Source of the DNA: Halobacteriaceae archaeon Tc-Br11_E2g27
GTDB lineage: Archaea > Halobacteriota > Halobacteria > Halobacteriales > Haloarculaceae
NCBI GenBank assembly: GCA_001564135.1
Contig: LKNH01000176.1
Location: forward strand, 1 to 5,671
Direction of reading: 5' to 3'
DNA length: 5,671 nt
Shown: positions 1 to 5,671 of the stretch, one piece after another
Layout: every line of letters begins with the position of its first letter
How positions within the stretch are numbered: the stretch's first letter is position 1
Notes under the pieces: model-generated
What the model was told of the DNA's origin: nothing
What the model saw: only the letters and a program-made list of their open reading frames with translations
Databases searched by the model: none
Position numbers and translations under genes: made by a program

Positions 1-1304
1 GGGTCGTAGCGTTCACCCTGAGTCATGGGGTTGAAGATCCGAAAGTACGGCTGGGCGTCGGTTCCAGTGGAGGCGGCCCACTGCCAGCCGCCGTTGTCGT
101 TTGCGGTGTCATGGTCGACCAGTCGCTCGCAGAACCACTCGTAGCCATGTCGCCAATCCAGCAGGAGGTCTTTGGTCAGGAAGGAGGCGACAATCATCCG
201 CACGCGATTGTGCATGTAGGCTTCCTCGCGGAGTTGGCGCATGCCGGCGTCGACGATTGGATAGCCCGTTTTGCCGTCTTTCCACGCCTGTAATGCCCCC
301 TCGTCTTCGCGCCAGTTGATTGGATTTTCGTATGCTTTGTAATTCTCGGTTACCACGTCGGGTCGGTCCCAGAGCACCTGTGTGTAGAACTCTCGCCAGG
401 CGAGTTGGTCCTGAAACTCGAAGACGGATTCGGTTTCGTCTTCGCTGTCGGCCAAGTCGCGTGCCTCCTCGGTCGCGCGGTAGACCTCGCGGATGCCGAT
501 GGTCCCCCATTTCAAGTGCGCGGAGAGCCGGGAGGTGCAGTCATTCGCTGGGTAATCACGGCGGTCGGCGTAGCGATAGATATCGGACTCACAAAAGGAT
601 TCAAGGCGTTCTCTAGCGGGTTCGGTCCCGGCGGGGGGAACGGTTGCGTCCGGTGTTTCGAAGCCCAGGTCATCGAGCGTCGGGAGAGAGCCGTACAGCC
701 CGTATTCCGTATTATTTCCTTCGTGTGAATTACCATTTCCACCACTTTTTCCTTCGTAGGGTTTAGACCCGTCGAGGGCAAGAAATCCAGTTACCTTCTC
801 TCGGGGAACGAGTTCGTCGCTTTCGGGTGGCTCAAACGGGTCGCGCTTATCTCGTTTGTGCCATTTCTTCGAGAAGTAGGTAAACACCTTGTAGGGGTCG
901 CCATCGTTGGTGGTGATTGCACCGGGTTTGTGGTGGACGGCATCGTGGACTAGATTACGGTCGATATCAGCCTCGATGAGTGCTTGCTGGACAGCCGCAT
1001 CGCGTTCTCGGGCAAGTCCGGAGTAATCTCGACACCACGAGACGGAACCGGCATCGAGGCTCGTTGCGAGTTCGGGAACGACAGTCGTTGAGTCGCCACT
1101 GGCAAGCAGGAGTTCGCCGCCGCGGTCGCGGTACTCTTTTTGGAGGGATTCGAGCGCATCCAGCATGAAGGCGACACGCGGGGGTGCGCCGTGGTCGAGG
1201 ACCGCTCGGTCGAAGACGAACAGGCCGACCGTTGGCTCGCTTGTCGCGGCCAGTCCCCGGTTGTCCGACAGGCGCAGGTCGCGGCGATGCCAGTGAAGTT
1301 GCAT
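1..1304 (-). CDS. phr2: Deoxyribodipyrimidine (CPD) photolyase, class I type, 3'-truncated by the window edge
   Basis: This flavoenzyme uses blue/near-UV light to split cyclobutane pyrimidine dimers in DNA. The reading frame is open from the ATG at 1304 to the left edge, giving 434 residues of an expected 470-480, so about 45 C-terminal residues lie outside. The N-terminus reads MQLHWHRRDLRLSDNR, the antenna-binding alpha/beta domain signature, and fits Halobacterium Phr2 as I remember it. The FAD domain shows TSRLS (257-261) followed by HLKWGTI, then DGKTGYPIVDAGM (343-355), MHNRVRM (364-370) and NDNGGWQW (402-409). W407 matches the flavin-proximal electron-transfer tryptophan of the family. 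A Gly/Asn/Ser-rich linker around 178-198 joins the two domains. The gene is transcribed divergently from the toxin-antitoxin pair. The family is secure; CPD rather than (6-4) specificity is inferred from resemblance to Phr2. Confidence 0.95.
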   Translation of the reverse strand, partial: MQLHWHRRDLRLSDNRGLAATSEPTVGLFVFDRAVLDHGAPPRVAFMLDALESLQKEYRDRGGELLLASGDSTTVVPELATSLDAGSVSWCRDYSGLARERDAAVQQALIEADIDRNLVHDAVHHKPGAITTNDGDPYKVFTYFSKKWHKRDKRDPFEPPESDELVPREKVTGFLALDGSKPYEGKSGGNGNSHEGNNTEYGLYGSLPTLDDLGFETPDATVPPAGTEPARERLESFCESDIYRYADRRDYPANDCTSRLSAHLKWGTIGIREVYRATEEARDLADSEDETESVFEFQDQLAWREFYTQVLWDRPDVVTENYKAYENPINWREDEGALQAWKDGKTGYPIVDAGMRQLREEAYMHNRVRMIVASFLTKDLLLDWRHGYEWFCERLVDHDTANDNGGWQWAASTGTDAQPYFRIFNPMTQGERYD

Positions 1305-1364
1305 AGGGGCGTGTTGGACTGGATGGTCTTGAACGGTGGGGAATGGGAGATGCAGTTTTTCGGT

Positions 1365-1385
1365 ACACTAGTTTTAGTAGTATTG
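1365..1385 (+). promoter_or_regulatory. Candidate TATA-type promoter for the antitoxin-toxin operon
   Basis: The AT-rich run TTTTAGTAG at 1372-1380 is centred about 32 bases before the antitoxin ATG at 1408, so transcription would start a few bases before the ATG with almost no leader. This fits haloarchaeal practice, and no Shine-Dalgarno-like sequence precedes the ATG. The adjoining palindrome ACTAGT (1367-1372) could belong to an operator, since AbrB-type antitoxins commonly repress their own operon. The element is also the only AT-rich stretch between the divergent genes, so it may serve the photolyase gene on the other strand. This is inference from position and composition. Confidence 0.35.
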
Positions 1386-1407
1386 GGGGCCATAGGTATT
1401 ACTGCAT

Positions 1408-1704
1408 ATGGCAAGTAATACCAGCGAGTCGCGGGTGGTATCTGTCTCACAGAAGGGACAGGCAACAATCCCGAAGGGTTTGCGAGAGAAATTCGGGATT
1501 GAGACGCCCGGCGAGGTATTCATCTACGAGGATGAGGGGCGGATTATTATCGAGCCAGTGCCCTCGCCTGACGAACTGCACGGGATTCATGCCGGTGAGC
1601 ACGAACGCGGCGAGATTCTCGGACGCGTTCGCGAACTGAAAGCCGAGGATGCCCGTCGTGAAGCGACGCGAGCCGAGCGACTTTCTCCATCCGAGGATGA
1701 ATGA
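1408..1704 (+). CDS. AbrB/SpoVT-fold antitoxin (VapB-like)
   Basis: This 98-residue protein is a predicted DNA-binding antitoxin that would neutralise the PIN toxin encoded directly downstream and repress the shared promoter. Residues about 11-51 form a typical swapped-hairpin AbrB domain: VSVSQKGQATIPKGLREKFGI is followed by a GEVFIYEDEGRIIIEP strand pair, with the conserved GQATIPK core at 17-23. The remaining 45 or so residues are highly charged and probably helical, which suits the toxin-wrapping tail of VapB proteins. The start at 1408 is the first ATG ahead of the domain and lies at the right distance from a TATA-like element. Its stop overlaps the toxin start (ATGA, 1701-1704), which implies translational coupling. 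The domain assignment is firm; the antitoxin role is inferred from the fold and the pairing. Confidence 0.9.
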   Translation: MASNTSESRVVSVSQKGQATIPKGLREKFGIETPGEVFIYEDEGRIIIEPVPSPDELHGIHAGEHERGEILGRVRELKAEDARREATRAERLSPSEDE

Positions 1705-2132
1705 AGTACGTTTTCGATACTGAGGCTCTTATCGCCTTTCTCTATAAGGAACCGGGACACGAAACTGTTGCAACGCTTCTCAATACGGTCTTTTCCGATG
1801 AACGGGAGGGTGCAGTCACGGAGACCAATGCCGCTGAAGTATTCTATCTCGTTGCTCGGTTTGAAGGTGTTGACGATGCTCCAACAGACGATTCGTTACG
1901 GGAAGCAGACCGAGATCTGCGTGCCCTTGAACGGCAAGGGTTGCGTATCGAGTCAGCAGATTGGCGACGTGCAGCACAAATCAAGGCTGATGGCGCTCTC
2001 TCACTTGCCGATGCGTATGCGGTTGCTCTCGCGGTCGAGCACGAGGCAACGCTCGTCGCTGGCGCTGACGATGATTTCGACACGCTGCCCGTCGAGATTG
2101 ATTTGTATCGGTTCCGGGAGCAGGGTGTGTAG
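1701..2132 (+). CDS. vapC: PIN-domain ribonuclease toxin (VapC-like)
   Basis: This 143-residue single-domain PIN protein is a predicted Mg2+-dependent RNase; VapC toxins typically cut tRNA or rRNA and stop translation. The acidic active site is recognisable: D6 in VFDTEALIAF near the N-terminus, E46 in TNAAEVFYLVARF, D104 in LSLADAYAVALA, and the acidic cluster at 123-127 in VAGADDDFD. The length is normal for VapC and there is no sign of decay. Position 8, usually a small or polar residue (DTS, DTN, DSS), is glutamate here. The start codon overlaps the antitoxin stop by four bases, so both proteins should come from one message in coordinated amounts. The PIN fold is certain on motifs; the toxin role rests on the pairing with the AbrB-type gene. 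Its RNA target cannot be read from sequence. Confidence 0.9.
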   Translation: MKYVFDTEALIAFLYKEPGHETVATLLNTVFSDEREGAVTETNAAEVFYLVARFEGVDDAPTDDSLREADRDLRALERQGLRIESADWRRAAQIKADGALSLADAYAVALAVEHEATLVAGADDDFDTLPVEIDLYRFREQGV

Positions 2133-2176
2133 GTACATTCACGACGTTCTCCCGTTGCTAGTTTCTCCAAAAAACG

Positions 2177-2190
2177 ATCAGTTATCCGAT
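2177..2190 (+). promoter_or_regulatory. Weak candidate TATA element ahead of the small-gene pair
   Basis: GTTATC at 2181-2186 is centred about 26 bases before the ATG at 2210 and lies in an AT-richer patch following a run of six A residues (2169-2174). The spacing would give a leaderless message for the 57-residue gene. The match to a haloarchaeal TATA box is poor. Read-through from the toxin gene 77 bases upstream is an equally good explanation. Confidence 0.25.
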
Positions 2191-2209
2191 CTGCGTTCAT
2201 TTCTCCTGT

Positions 2210-2383
2210 ATGCCTGAACCGGAGATGGTTGAACTGTCGCGACTCACAGTTGCATCCTTACTTGATTACCTGACTGATTATCAAGCTGAGTTACAGCGTG
2301 CAGACGCAGAGGGACCATACACTGATGAATTGACGAAAGAAGTTGAACGAGTGACGACGTTGTTGCAAGAATCGGAAACATAG
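2210..2383 (+). CDS. Small acidic helical protein of unknown function (57 aa)
   Basis: I do not recognise this gene. The frame runs from ATG at 2210 to TAG at 2381-2383. The product starts MPEPEMVELSRLTVASLL and ends TTLLQESET. It is acidic and looks almost entirely helical, with leucine-rich segments around 10-28 and 41-53 split by a Gly-Pro turn (GPY, 35-37), which suggests a helical hairpin or a coiled coil. There is no signal peptide, membrane segment or zinc motif. Codon use favours an ordinary haloarchaeal gene over a chance frame, with acidic residues and few rare residues. A second in-frame ATG at residue 6 is a possible alternative start. The stop lies 16 bases before the next ATG in the same direction, so the two are probably co-transcribed. 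Confidence 0.65.
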   Translation: MPEPEMVELSRLTVASLLDYLTDYQAELQRADAEGPYTDELTKEVERVTTLLQESET

Positions 2384-2399
2384 ATATCCATTTGTGCCC

Positions 2400-2642
2400 A
2401 TGAACGAATCCAAAATTCCAGAAGTCATCGACGAAATCGGTATTTTAGATTATCGAGAACAATCACTCGTTCTCTACGACGAGGAACCCTACAGTGTCAT
2501 CGAGTTTCAAGAAGATGGCATTGCCCTCTCTCACCTGTTCCGTGATACGCTTGTATCTAACCGACTGGTTCCCTACGATGAAGCACTGACAGCTTATCGA
2601 ACAGGGAAACTCACTCCCGCAACAGTTGTCCCATCCGAGTAA
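2400..2642 (+). CDS. Small acidic protein of unknown function (80 aa)
   Basis: I do not recognise this protein. It begins MNESKIPEVIDEIGI and has a compact mixed alpha/beta look: a short helix, then a hairpin-like stretch QSLVLYDEEPYSVIEF (about 21-36), a helix around ALSHLFRDTLVS, and a C-terminal YDEALTAYRTGKLTP segment. No catalytic or metal-binding motif stands out, and there is no signal peptide or membrane segment. A GTG two codons earlier (2394) is in frame, but the ATG at 2400 is preferred as the stronger start. It follows the 57-residue gene by 16 bases, and the next gene downstream, an Mrr-like nuclease, begins 69 bases later with its own promoter. A link to that nuclease or to the toxin-antitoxin pair is possible but unsupported beyond adjacency. 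Confidence 0.75.
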   Translation: MNESKIPEVIDEIGILDYREQSLVLYDEEPYSVIEFQEDGIALSHLFRDTLVSNRLVPYDEALTAYRTGKLTPATVVPSE

Positions 2643-2676
2643 GGGTCATTGCTTGCCGATGGAAACAGGCCAGTGG

Positions 2677-2692
2677 ATGGTTTTATGATCGC
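2677..2692 (+). promoter_or_regulatory. TATA box of the Mrr-like nuclease gene
   Basis: TTTTATGA at 2681-2688 is centred about 27 bases before the ATG at 2712, the classic distance from an archaeal TATA box to the transcription start. A message starting here would be leaderless or nearly so. The element supports the 2712 start over the in-frame ATG at 2727. It also suggests the nuclease can be expressed independently of the small genes upstream. An out-of-frame ATG at 2701 soon meets a stop in its own frame and is not the start. Confidence 0.55.
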
Positions 2693-2711
2693 CTCACCAT
2701 ATGAGTGAACT

Positions 2712-3734
2712 ATGCGCGCAGCGGCCATGCAGGACCATCTTCGCGACCGGATGTATCAGACGACACCAGAGGAGTTCGAAGTCCTCTGTAAGATGGTTCT
2801 GGTTCGGCGACTTGAAACACGGTCGCTGCAGGTGACGGCATTCCGGCAGGATGATGGTATCGACATTGAGGGTGTTATCGATGAGGGAATTGTTCGGGCA
2901 CTACTTGGTGTCCAAGTTAAGCGATATAACGAAGGAAACACCGTCAGTAACAACTATATTCAGCGGTTTCACGGTGCATTAGCACAGCAGAACCACCAGA
3001 TTGGGACATATATTACATCGAGTTCATTTACCGGTCCCGCAATCGATGCAGCCGAACAACTCCAAATTTGCTTGGTCGACGGTGAGCAACTCTCTCAGCT
3101 CATGGTTGACCACGAGATTGGCGTCGAACAACGCCAAAACTCCTTTGAAATTCAAGATGAGTTCTGGCGAGCCTTCGAGAAACCCGAGCGTGAGGATATC
3201 ATCCCAACGCGCGAGGTCCCGATTGCCAACAGCTTTGAATCGTTGCGGAGATTCCTGAAAGCAATCGAAATTACTGACGGCTCGAAGGCAGAAATTCACG
3301 AGGAGGTAAACAGACAGACTGGCGATTCGTTCGACTCACGCCACGCTGATCTTTATCCAACTGCCGGATGGTTGCTCGGTTTCGTCCACGAAGACACTCC
3401 AAAAGAAGTAAACGGGAGAGAGGTTCGGCGGTGGGGTTTGACTCGCTCCGGTATCGAATATCTTCGCCTTCACGAACAGGGGAACACCGAGAACGCTCGT
3501 GAACATCTCATTGCTGCCATCAGGCAAGTTGAGGTGGTTCAGCGGGTCTACGAGGAACTGGAAAAGCGAGGCGAGCTGACGAATAGCGAACTCAAAGAAT
3601 TTCTCAGTCAGGAGACCGAATTTTCCAAATCGAGTATCGACCGTCGTGGGAGTACAGTTGTGGGGTGGCTTACGACGCTTCCAGAGGTTGAGGAACGGCC
3701 CCATGGGCGGAGCAAAAAGTTCGTTCGTGTCTAA
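2712..3734 (+). CDS. Mrr-like restriction endonuclease with C-terminal winged-helix region
   Basis: This 340-residue protein is predicted to be a stand-alone, type IV-like restriction nuclease that cuts foreign or modified DNA. Residues about 18-130 form an Mrr-type PD-(D/E)xK nuclease domain: a helix TTPEEFEVLCKMVL (17-30), the catalytic DDGIDIEG (47-54, likely metal ligand D51), QVKRY (68-72, Q68 and K70 as the QxK half), and the family's ITSSSFTGPAIDAA (101-114). The region from about 170 to 340 looks like two helical, winged-helix-type modules. The first runs around 174-256 and includes HEEVNRQTG and WGLTRSGIEYL. The second runs around 275-340 with SSIDRRGSTVVGWL (307-320), and probably reads DNA sequence or modification. 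An in-frame stop just upstream makes 2712 the earliest ATG. No methyltransferase or specificity subunit is adjacent. The nuclease fold is solid; the C-terminal reading and biological role are inference. Confidence 0.88.
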   Translation: MRAAAMQDHLRDRMYQTTPEEFEVLCKMVLVRRLETRSLQVTAFRQDDGIDIEGVIDEGIVRALLGVQVKRYNEGNTVSNNYIQRFHGALAQQNHQIGTYITSSSFTGPAIDAAEQLQICLVDGEQLSQLMVDHEIGVEQRQNSFEIQDEFWRAFEKPEREDIIPTREVPIANSFESLRRFLKAIEITDGSKAEIHEEVNRQTGDSFDSRHADLYPTAGWLLGFVHEDTPKEVNGREVRRWGLTRSGIEYLRLHEQGNTENAREHLIAAIRQVEVVQRVYEELEKRGELTNSELKEFLSQETEFSKSSIDRRGSTVVGWLTTLPEVEERPHGRSKKFVRV

Positions 3735-3960
3735 CTGCTTGCTTCATCTCGATAACCACCCGTATCACGAGTCATAGCTACACACACGAGGTCTGTCGCT
3801 TGCATCAGCAGACCGCTGCCGACCGGTTACATATGAACACGGCTTAAACTGTCGAGTAGGTAAGCGAACAATAGGTATAGCAGAAGCAAGGTATACAGTC
3901 GAGTCTATCCTCACCACGAACCACCTGAGTTTTCACCGAGCGGGTCCCAACTGACAGATA
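3735..3960. promoter_or_regulatory. Non-coding region upstream of gltX with short direct repeats
   Basis: No credible gene lies in these 226 bases. AGGTA occurs three times in near-regular phase (3858-3862, 3873-3877, 3889-3893); the last two copies extend to AGGTATA. GTCGAGT occurs twice and brackets the series (3851-3857 and 3898-3904). A 6-base inverted repeat GGTCTG/CAGACC with a 13-base loop lies at 3790-3814. The AGGTATA copies could act as TATA-like elements with a leader of about 50-60 bases. Alternatively GTTTTCA at 3929-3935, about 29 bases before the gltX ATG, could give a leaderless message. I cannot choose between these. No T-run terminator follows the nuclease gene. Confidence 0.4.
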
Positions 3961-5671
3961 ATGGATGACGAACTCAAATCTCGAATCGAAGAGACTGCGG
4001 AGATAAACGCCCTCTACAATGCTGTCAAACACGAAAGCGAGGCACAGGTCGGAGCCATCATGGGGCCGCTGATGGGGGACAACCCTGAGTTCCGCGAGCA
4101 TGGCGACGAAATCGCTGGCGTGATTGCACCAGTGGTCGGCCGGGTCAACGGCATGGACCACGACGAGCGCCGCGAGCGACTCGGTGAACTCGCCCCCGAA
4201 AAAATCGAAGAACTGGATGCCGAGGATGAGGAAGAACAACACGCACTCTCTGACCTGCCGAACGCCGAGGAGTATGACGAGGTGCGGATGCGCGTCGCGC
4301 CCAACCCAAACGGCCCGTGGCATATCGGCCACGCACGGATGGCCGCCGTCATCGGAACCTACAAAGAGCGCTACGATGGCTCCTTTATCTGCCGATTTGA
4401 CGATACCGACCCCGAGACGAAACGCCCTGATATGGACGCCTACGACGCCATTCTGGACGCCATCTCCTATCTTGGCTTCGAACCCGACGAGGTCATCCGC
4501 GCAAGCGACCGGCTTGACACCTACTACGAGTACGCCCGCAAACTCATCGACGCTGGTGGGGCCTACACCTGCTCGCTTCCCGGCGAGGAGTTCTCCGAAC
4601 TGAAAAACGCCGGCGAACCAAGCCCAAGCCGTTCAAAATCCATCGAGACGGTCCACGAGGAGTTCGACAAGATGGTGGCAGGAGAGTACAGTTCCGGCGA
4701 GATGGTCCTGCGGGTGAAAACCGATATCGAACACAAAAACCCCGCACTGCGTGATTGGGTTGCCTTCCGGATGATAGACACGCCACATCCCCGTGAAGAG
4801 GCCGCCGAGTACCGTTGCTGGCCACTGCTCGATTTCCAGAGCGGTATCGACGACCACCTGACTGGCGTCACCCATATCATTCGCGGTATCGACCTGCAGG
4901 ATTCGGCAAAGCGCCAGCAGTTCGTCTATGATTATTTCGACTGGGAGTATCCGGAAGTGATGCACTGGGGACACGTCCAGGTCGATGAATACGACGTTTC
5001 GATGTCCACCTCGACGATAGCCGAGAAAATCGAATCCGGCGAACTCGATGGGTGGGACGACCCCCGCGCTCCGACGGTCGCCAGCCTCAGACGGCGTGGT
5101 GTTCGCGGTGACGCACTGGTCGATGCGATGGTCGAACTCGGCACTTCAACCTCGAACGTCGAATTAGCCATGTCGGCCGTCTACGCCCAGAACCGCGAGC
5201 GCATCGACGACGATGCCGACCGAGCCTTCTTTGTCCGCGATGATGCCGACTACGGCGGTGGTGCTGTCGAACGGTCACTTGAACTAGGTCCAGAAGCCGG
5301 GACGCCGCCGGTCCACCCGGAACACGAAGAGCGCGGCACCCGCGAGATTCCTGTCGGAACGGGGGTCCTACTCGAAGCGGATGACCTCCCACCTGAGGGC
5401 GAGCGGGTCTGGCTCAAAGGTTACGGCTGTGTCGAACACACTGCAGATGGACTGACGTTCACTGGTGATGACCTCGATGTAACTCGAAATGAGGGCGTCG
5501 ATATCGTTCACTGGGTTCCAGCGATGGACAATCAGCCAGTCCGAATGCGGACGATGGATGGTGATATGACTGGCTACGCCGAACCGGGAGTTCGTGCATA
5601 CGAAGCAGGTGACATCCTTCAGTTCGAACGAATCGGCTTCGTTCGGCTTGACCGCCACGACGAAGACCAGA
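3961..5671 (+). CDS. gltX: Glutamyl-tRNA synthetase, archaeal GlnRS-like type, 3' end cut by window
   Basis: This cytosolic class Ic aminoacyl-tRNA synthetase charges tRNA-Glu. In archaea lacking GlnRS it also misacylates tRNA-Gln, which the GatDE amidotransferase then corrects. The frame is open from ATG 3961 to the right edge (570 residues), so only a few to a few tens of residues should be missing. A helical acidic N-terminal extension (about 1-105) precedes the Rossmann domain, which opens with VAPNPNGPWHIGHARM (HIGH at 121-124). The RFDDTDPETKRP block and the late HIIRGIDLQDSAKRQQ segment are typical of the family. The KMSKS-equivalent loop reads VSMSTST (346-352), lacking the second lysine. 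The C-terminal beta-barrel anticodon-binding region starts near 440 and contains VHWVP (516-520). The gene is read away from the accessory block and is presumably expressed from its own promoter. Confidence 0.97.
   Translation, partial: MDDELKSRIEETAEINALYNAVKHESEAQVGAIMGPLMGDNPEFREHGDEIAGVIAPVVGRVNGMDHDERRERLGELAPEKIEELDAEDEEEQHALSDLPNAEEYDEVRMRVAPNPNGPWHIGHARMAAVIGTYKERYDGSFICRFDDTDPETKRPDMDAYDAILDAISYLGFEPDEVIRASDRLDTYYEYARKLIDAGGAYTCSLPGEEFSELKNAGEPSPSRSKSIETVHEEFDKMVAGEYSSGEMVLRVKTDIEHKNPALRDWVAFRMIDTPHPREEAAEYRCWPLLDFQSGIDDHLTGVTHIIRGIDLQDSAKRQQFVYDYFDWEYPEVMHWGHVQVDEYDVSMSTSTIAEKIESGELDGWDDPRAPTVASLRRRGVRGDALVDAMVELGTSTSNVELAMSAVYAQNRERIDDDADRAFFVRDDADYGGGAVERSLELGPEAGTPPVHPEHEERGTREIPVGTGVLLEADDLPPEGERVWLKGYGCVEHTADGLTFTGDDLDVTRNEGVDIVHWVPAMDNQPVRMRTMDGDMTGYAEPGVRAYEAGDILQFERIGFVRLDRHDEDQ

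Noticed and set aside
109..510. 133-residue minus-strand open frame overlapping phr2
   Set aside because: Arginine-rich product in another frame of the photolyase, which is confirmed codon by codon through this stretch.
950..1468. 172-residue minus-strand open frame over the phr2 start and the divergent promoter
   Set aside because: Ser/Pro/Thr-rich shadow frame that overlaps both phr2 and the antitoxin gene.
1768..2217. 149-residue plus-strand open frame over the toxin gene
   Set aside because: Different frame within the PIN gene; Ser/Arg-rich and without motifs, whereas the PIN frame carries all catalytic acids.
3790..3814. Inverted repeat GGTCTG/CAGACC as a terminator of the nuclease gene
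   Set aside because: The stem is only 6 bases with a 13-base loop and no T-run follows. It is retained only as a feature of the non-coding region.
3844..4332. 162-residue minus-strand open frame antisense to the start of gltX
   Set aside because: It lies opposite a certain gltX coding region including the HIGH motif, and its composition is what a GC-rich antisense frame gives. No domain is recognisable.
1..5671. CRISPR arrays, tRNA or rRNA genes, insertion sequences
   Set aside because: No regularly spaced long repeats, cloverleaf-like segments, transposase motifs or terminal inverted repeats were seen.

Overview
The window looks like chromosomal DNA from a halophilic archaeon. The encoded proteins are strongly acidic, coding sequence starts at or very near the predicted transcription start (leaderless style), TATA-like elements sit about 27 bases upstream of ATGs, and the two recognisable flanking genes are of haloarchaeal type: a CPD photolyase resembling Halobacterium Phr2, and an archaeal GlnRS-like glutamyl-tRNA synthetase. 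GC content appears moderate for a haloarchaeon. Species cannot be assigned.

Layout. Positions 1-1304 (minus) carry a DNA photolyase that runs off the left edge and lacks roughly its last 45 residues. A 103-base divergent intergenic region (1305-1407) separates it from a rightward block. Positions 1408-2132 are a two-gene toxin-antitoxin module: an AbrB-fold VapB-like antitoxin and a PIN-domain VapC-like toxin, overlapping by four bases (ATGA). Positions 2210-2642 hold two small genes of unknown function (57 and about 80 residues), probably one transcript. Positions 2712-3734 encode a 340-residue Mrr-like nuclease with an N-terminal PD-(D/E)xK domain and a C-terminal part likely built of winged helices, with its own well-placed TATA element. 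A 226-base non-coding stretch (3735-3960) with short direct repeats precedes gltX (3961 to the right edge), which is nearly complete.

Interpretation. Two housekeeping or repair genes (phr2 and gltX) flank a compact accessory segment of about 2.3 kb that combines a toxin-antitoxin pair, two unrecognised small proteins and a stand-alone type IV-like restriction nuclease. This looks like a miniature defence/stress cassette. No partner methyltransferase, transposase, integrase, CRISPR array, tRNA or rRNA is visible. No clearly new system can be proven from the sequence; the least explained parts are the two small genes next to the Mrr-like nuclease and the C-terminal half of that nuclease.
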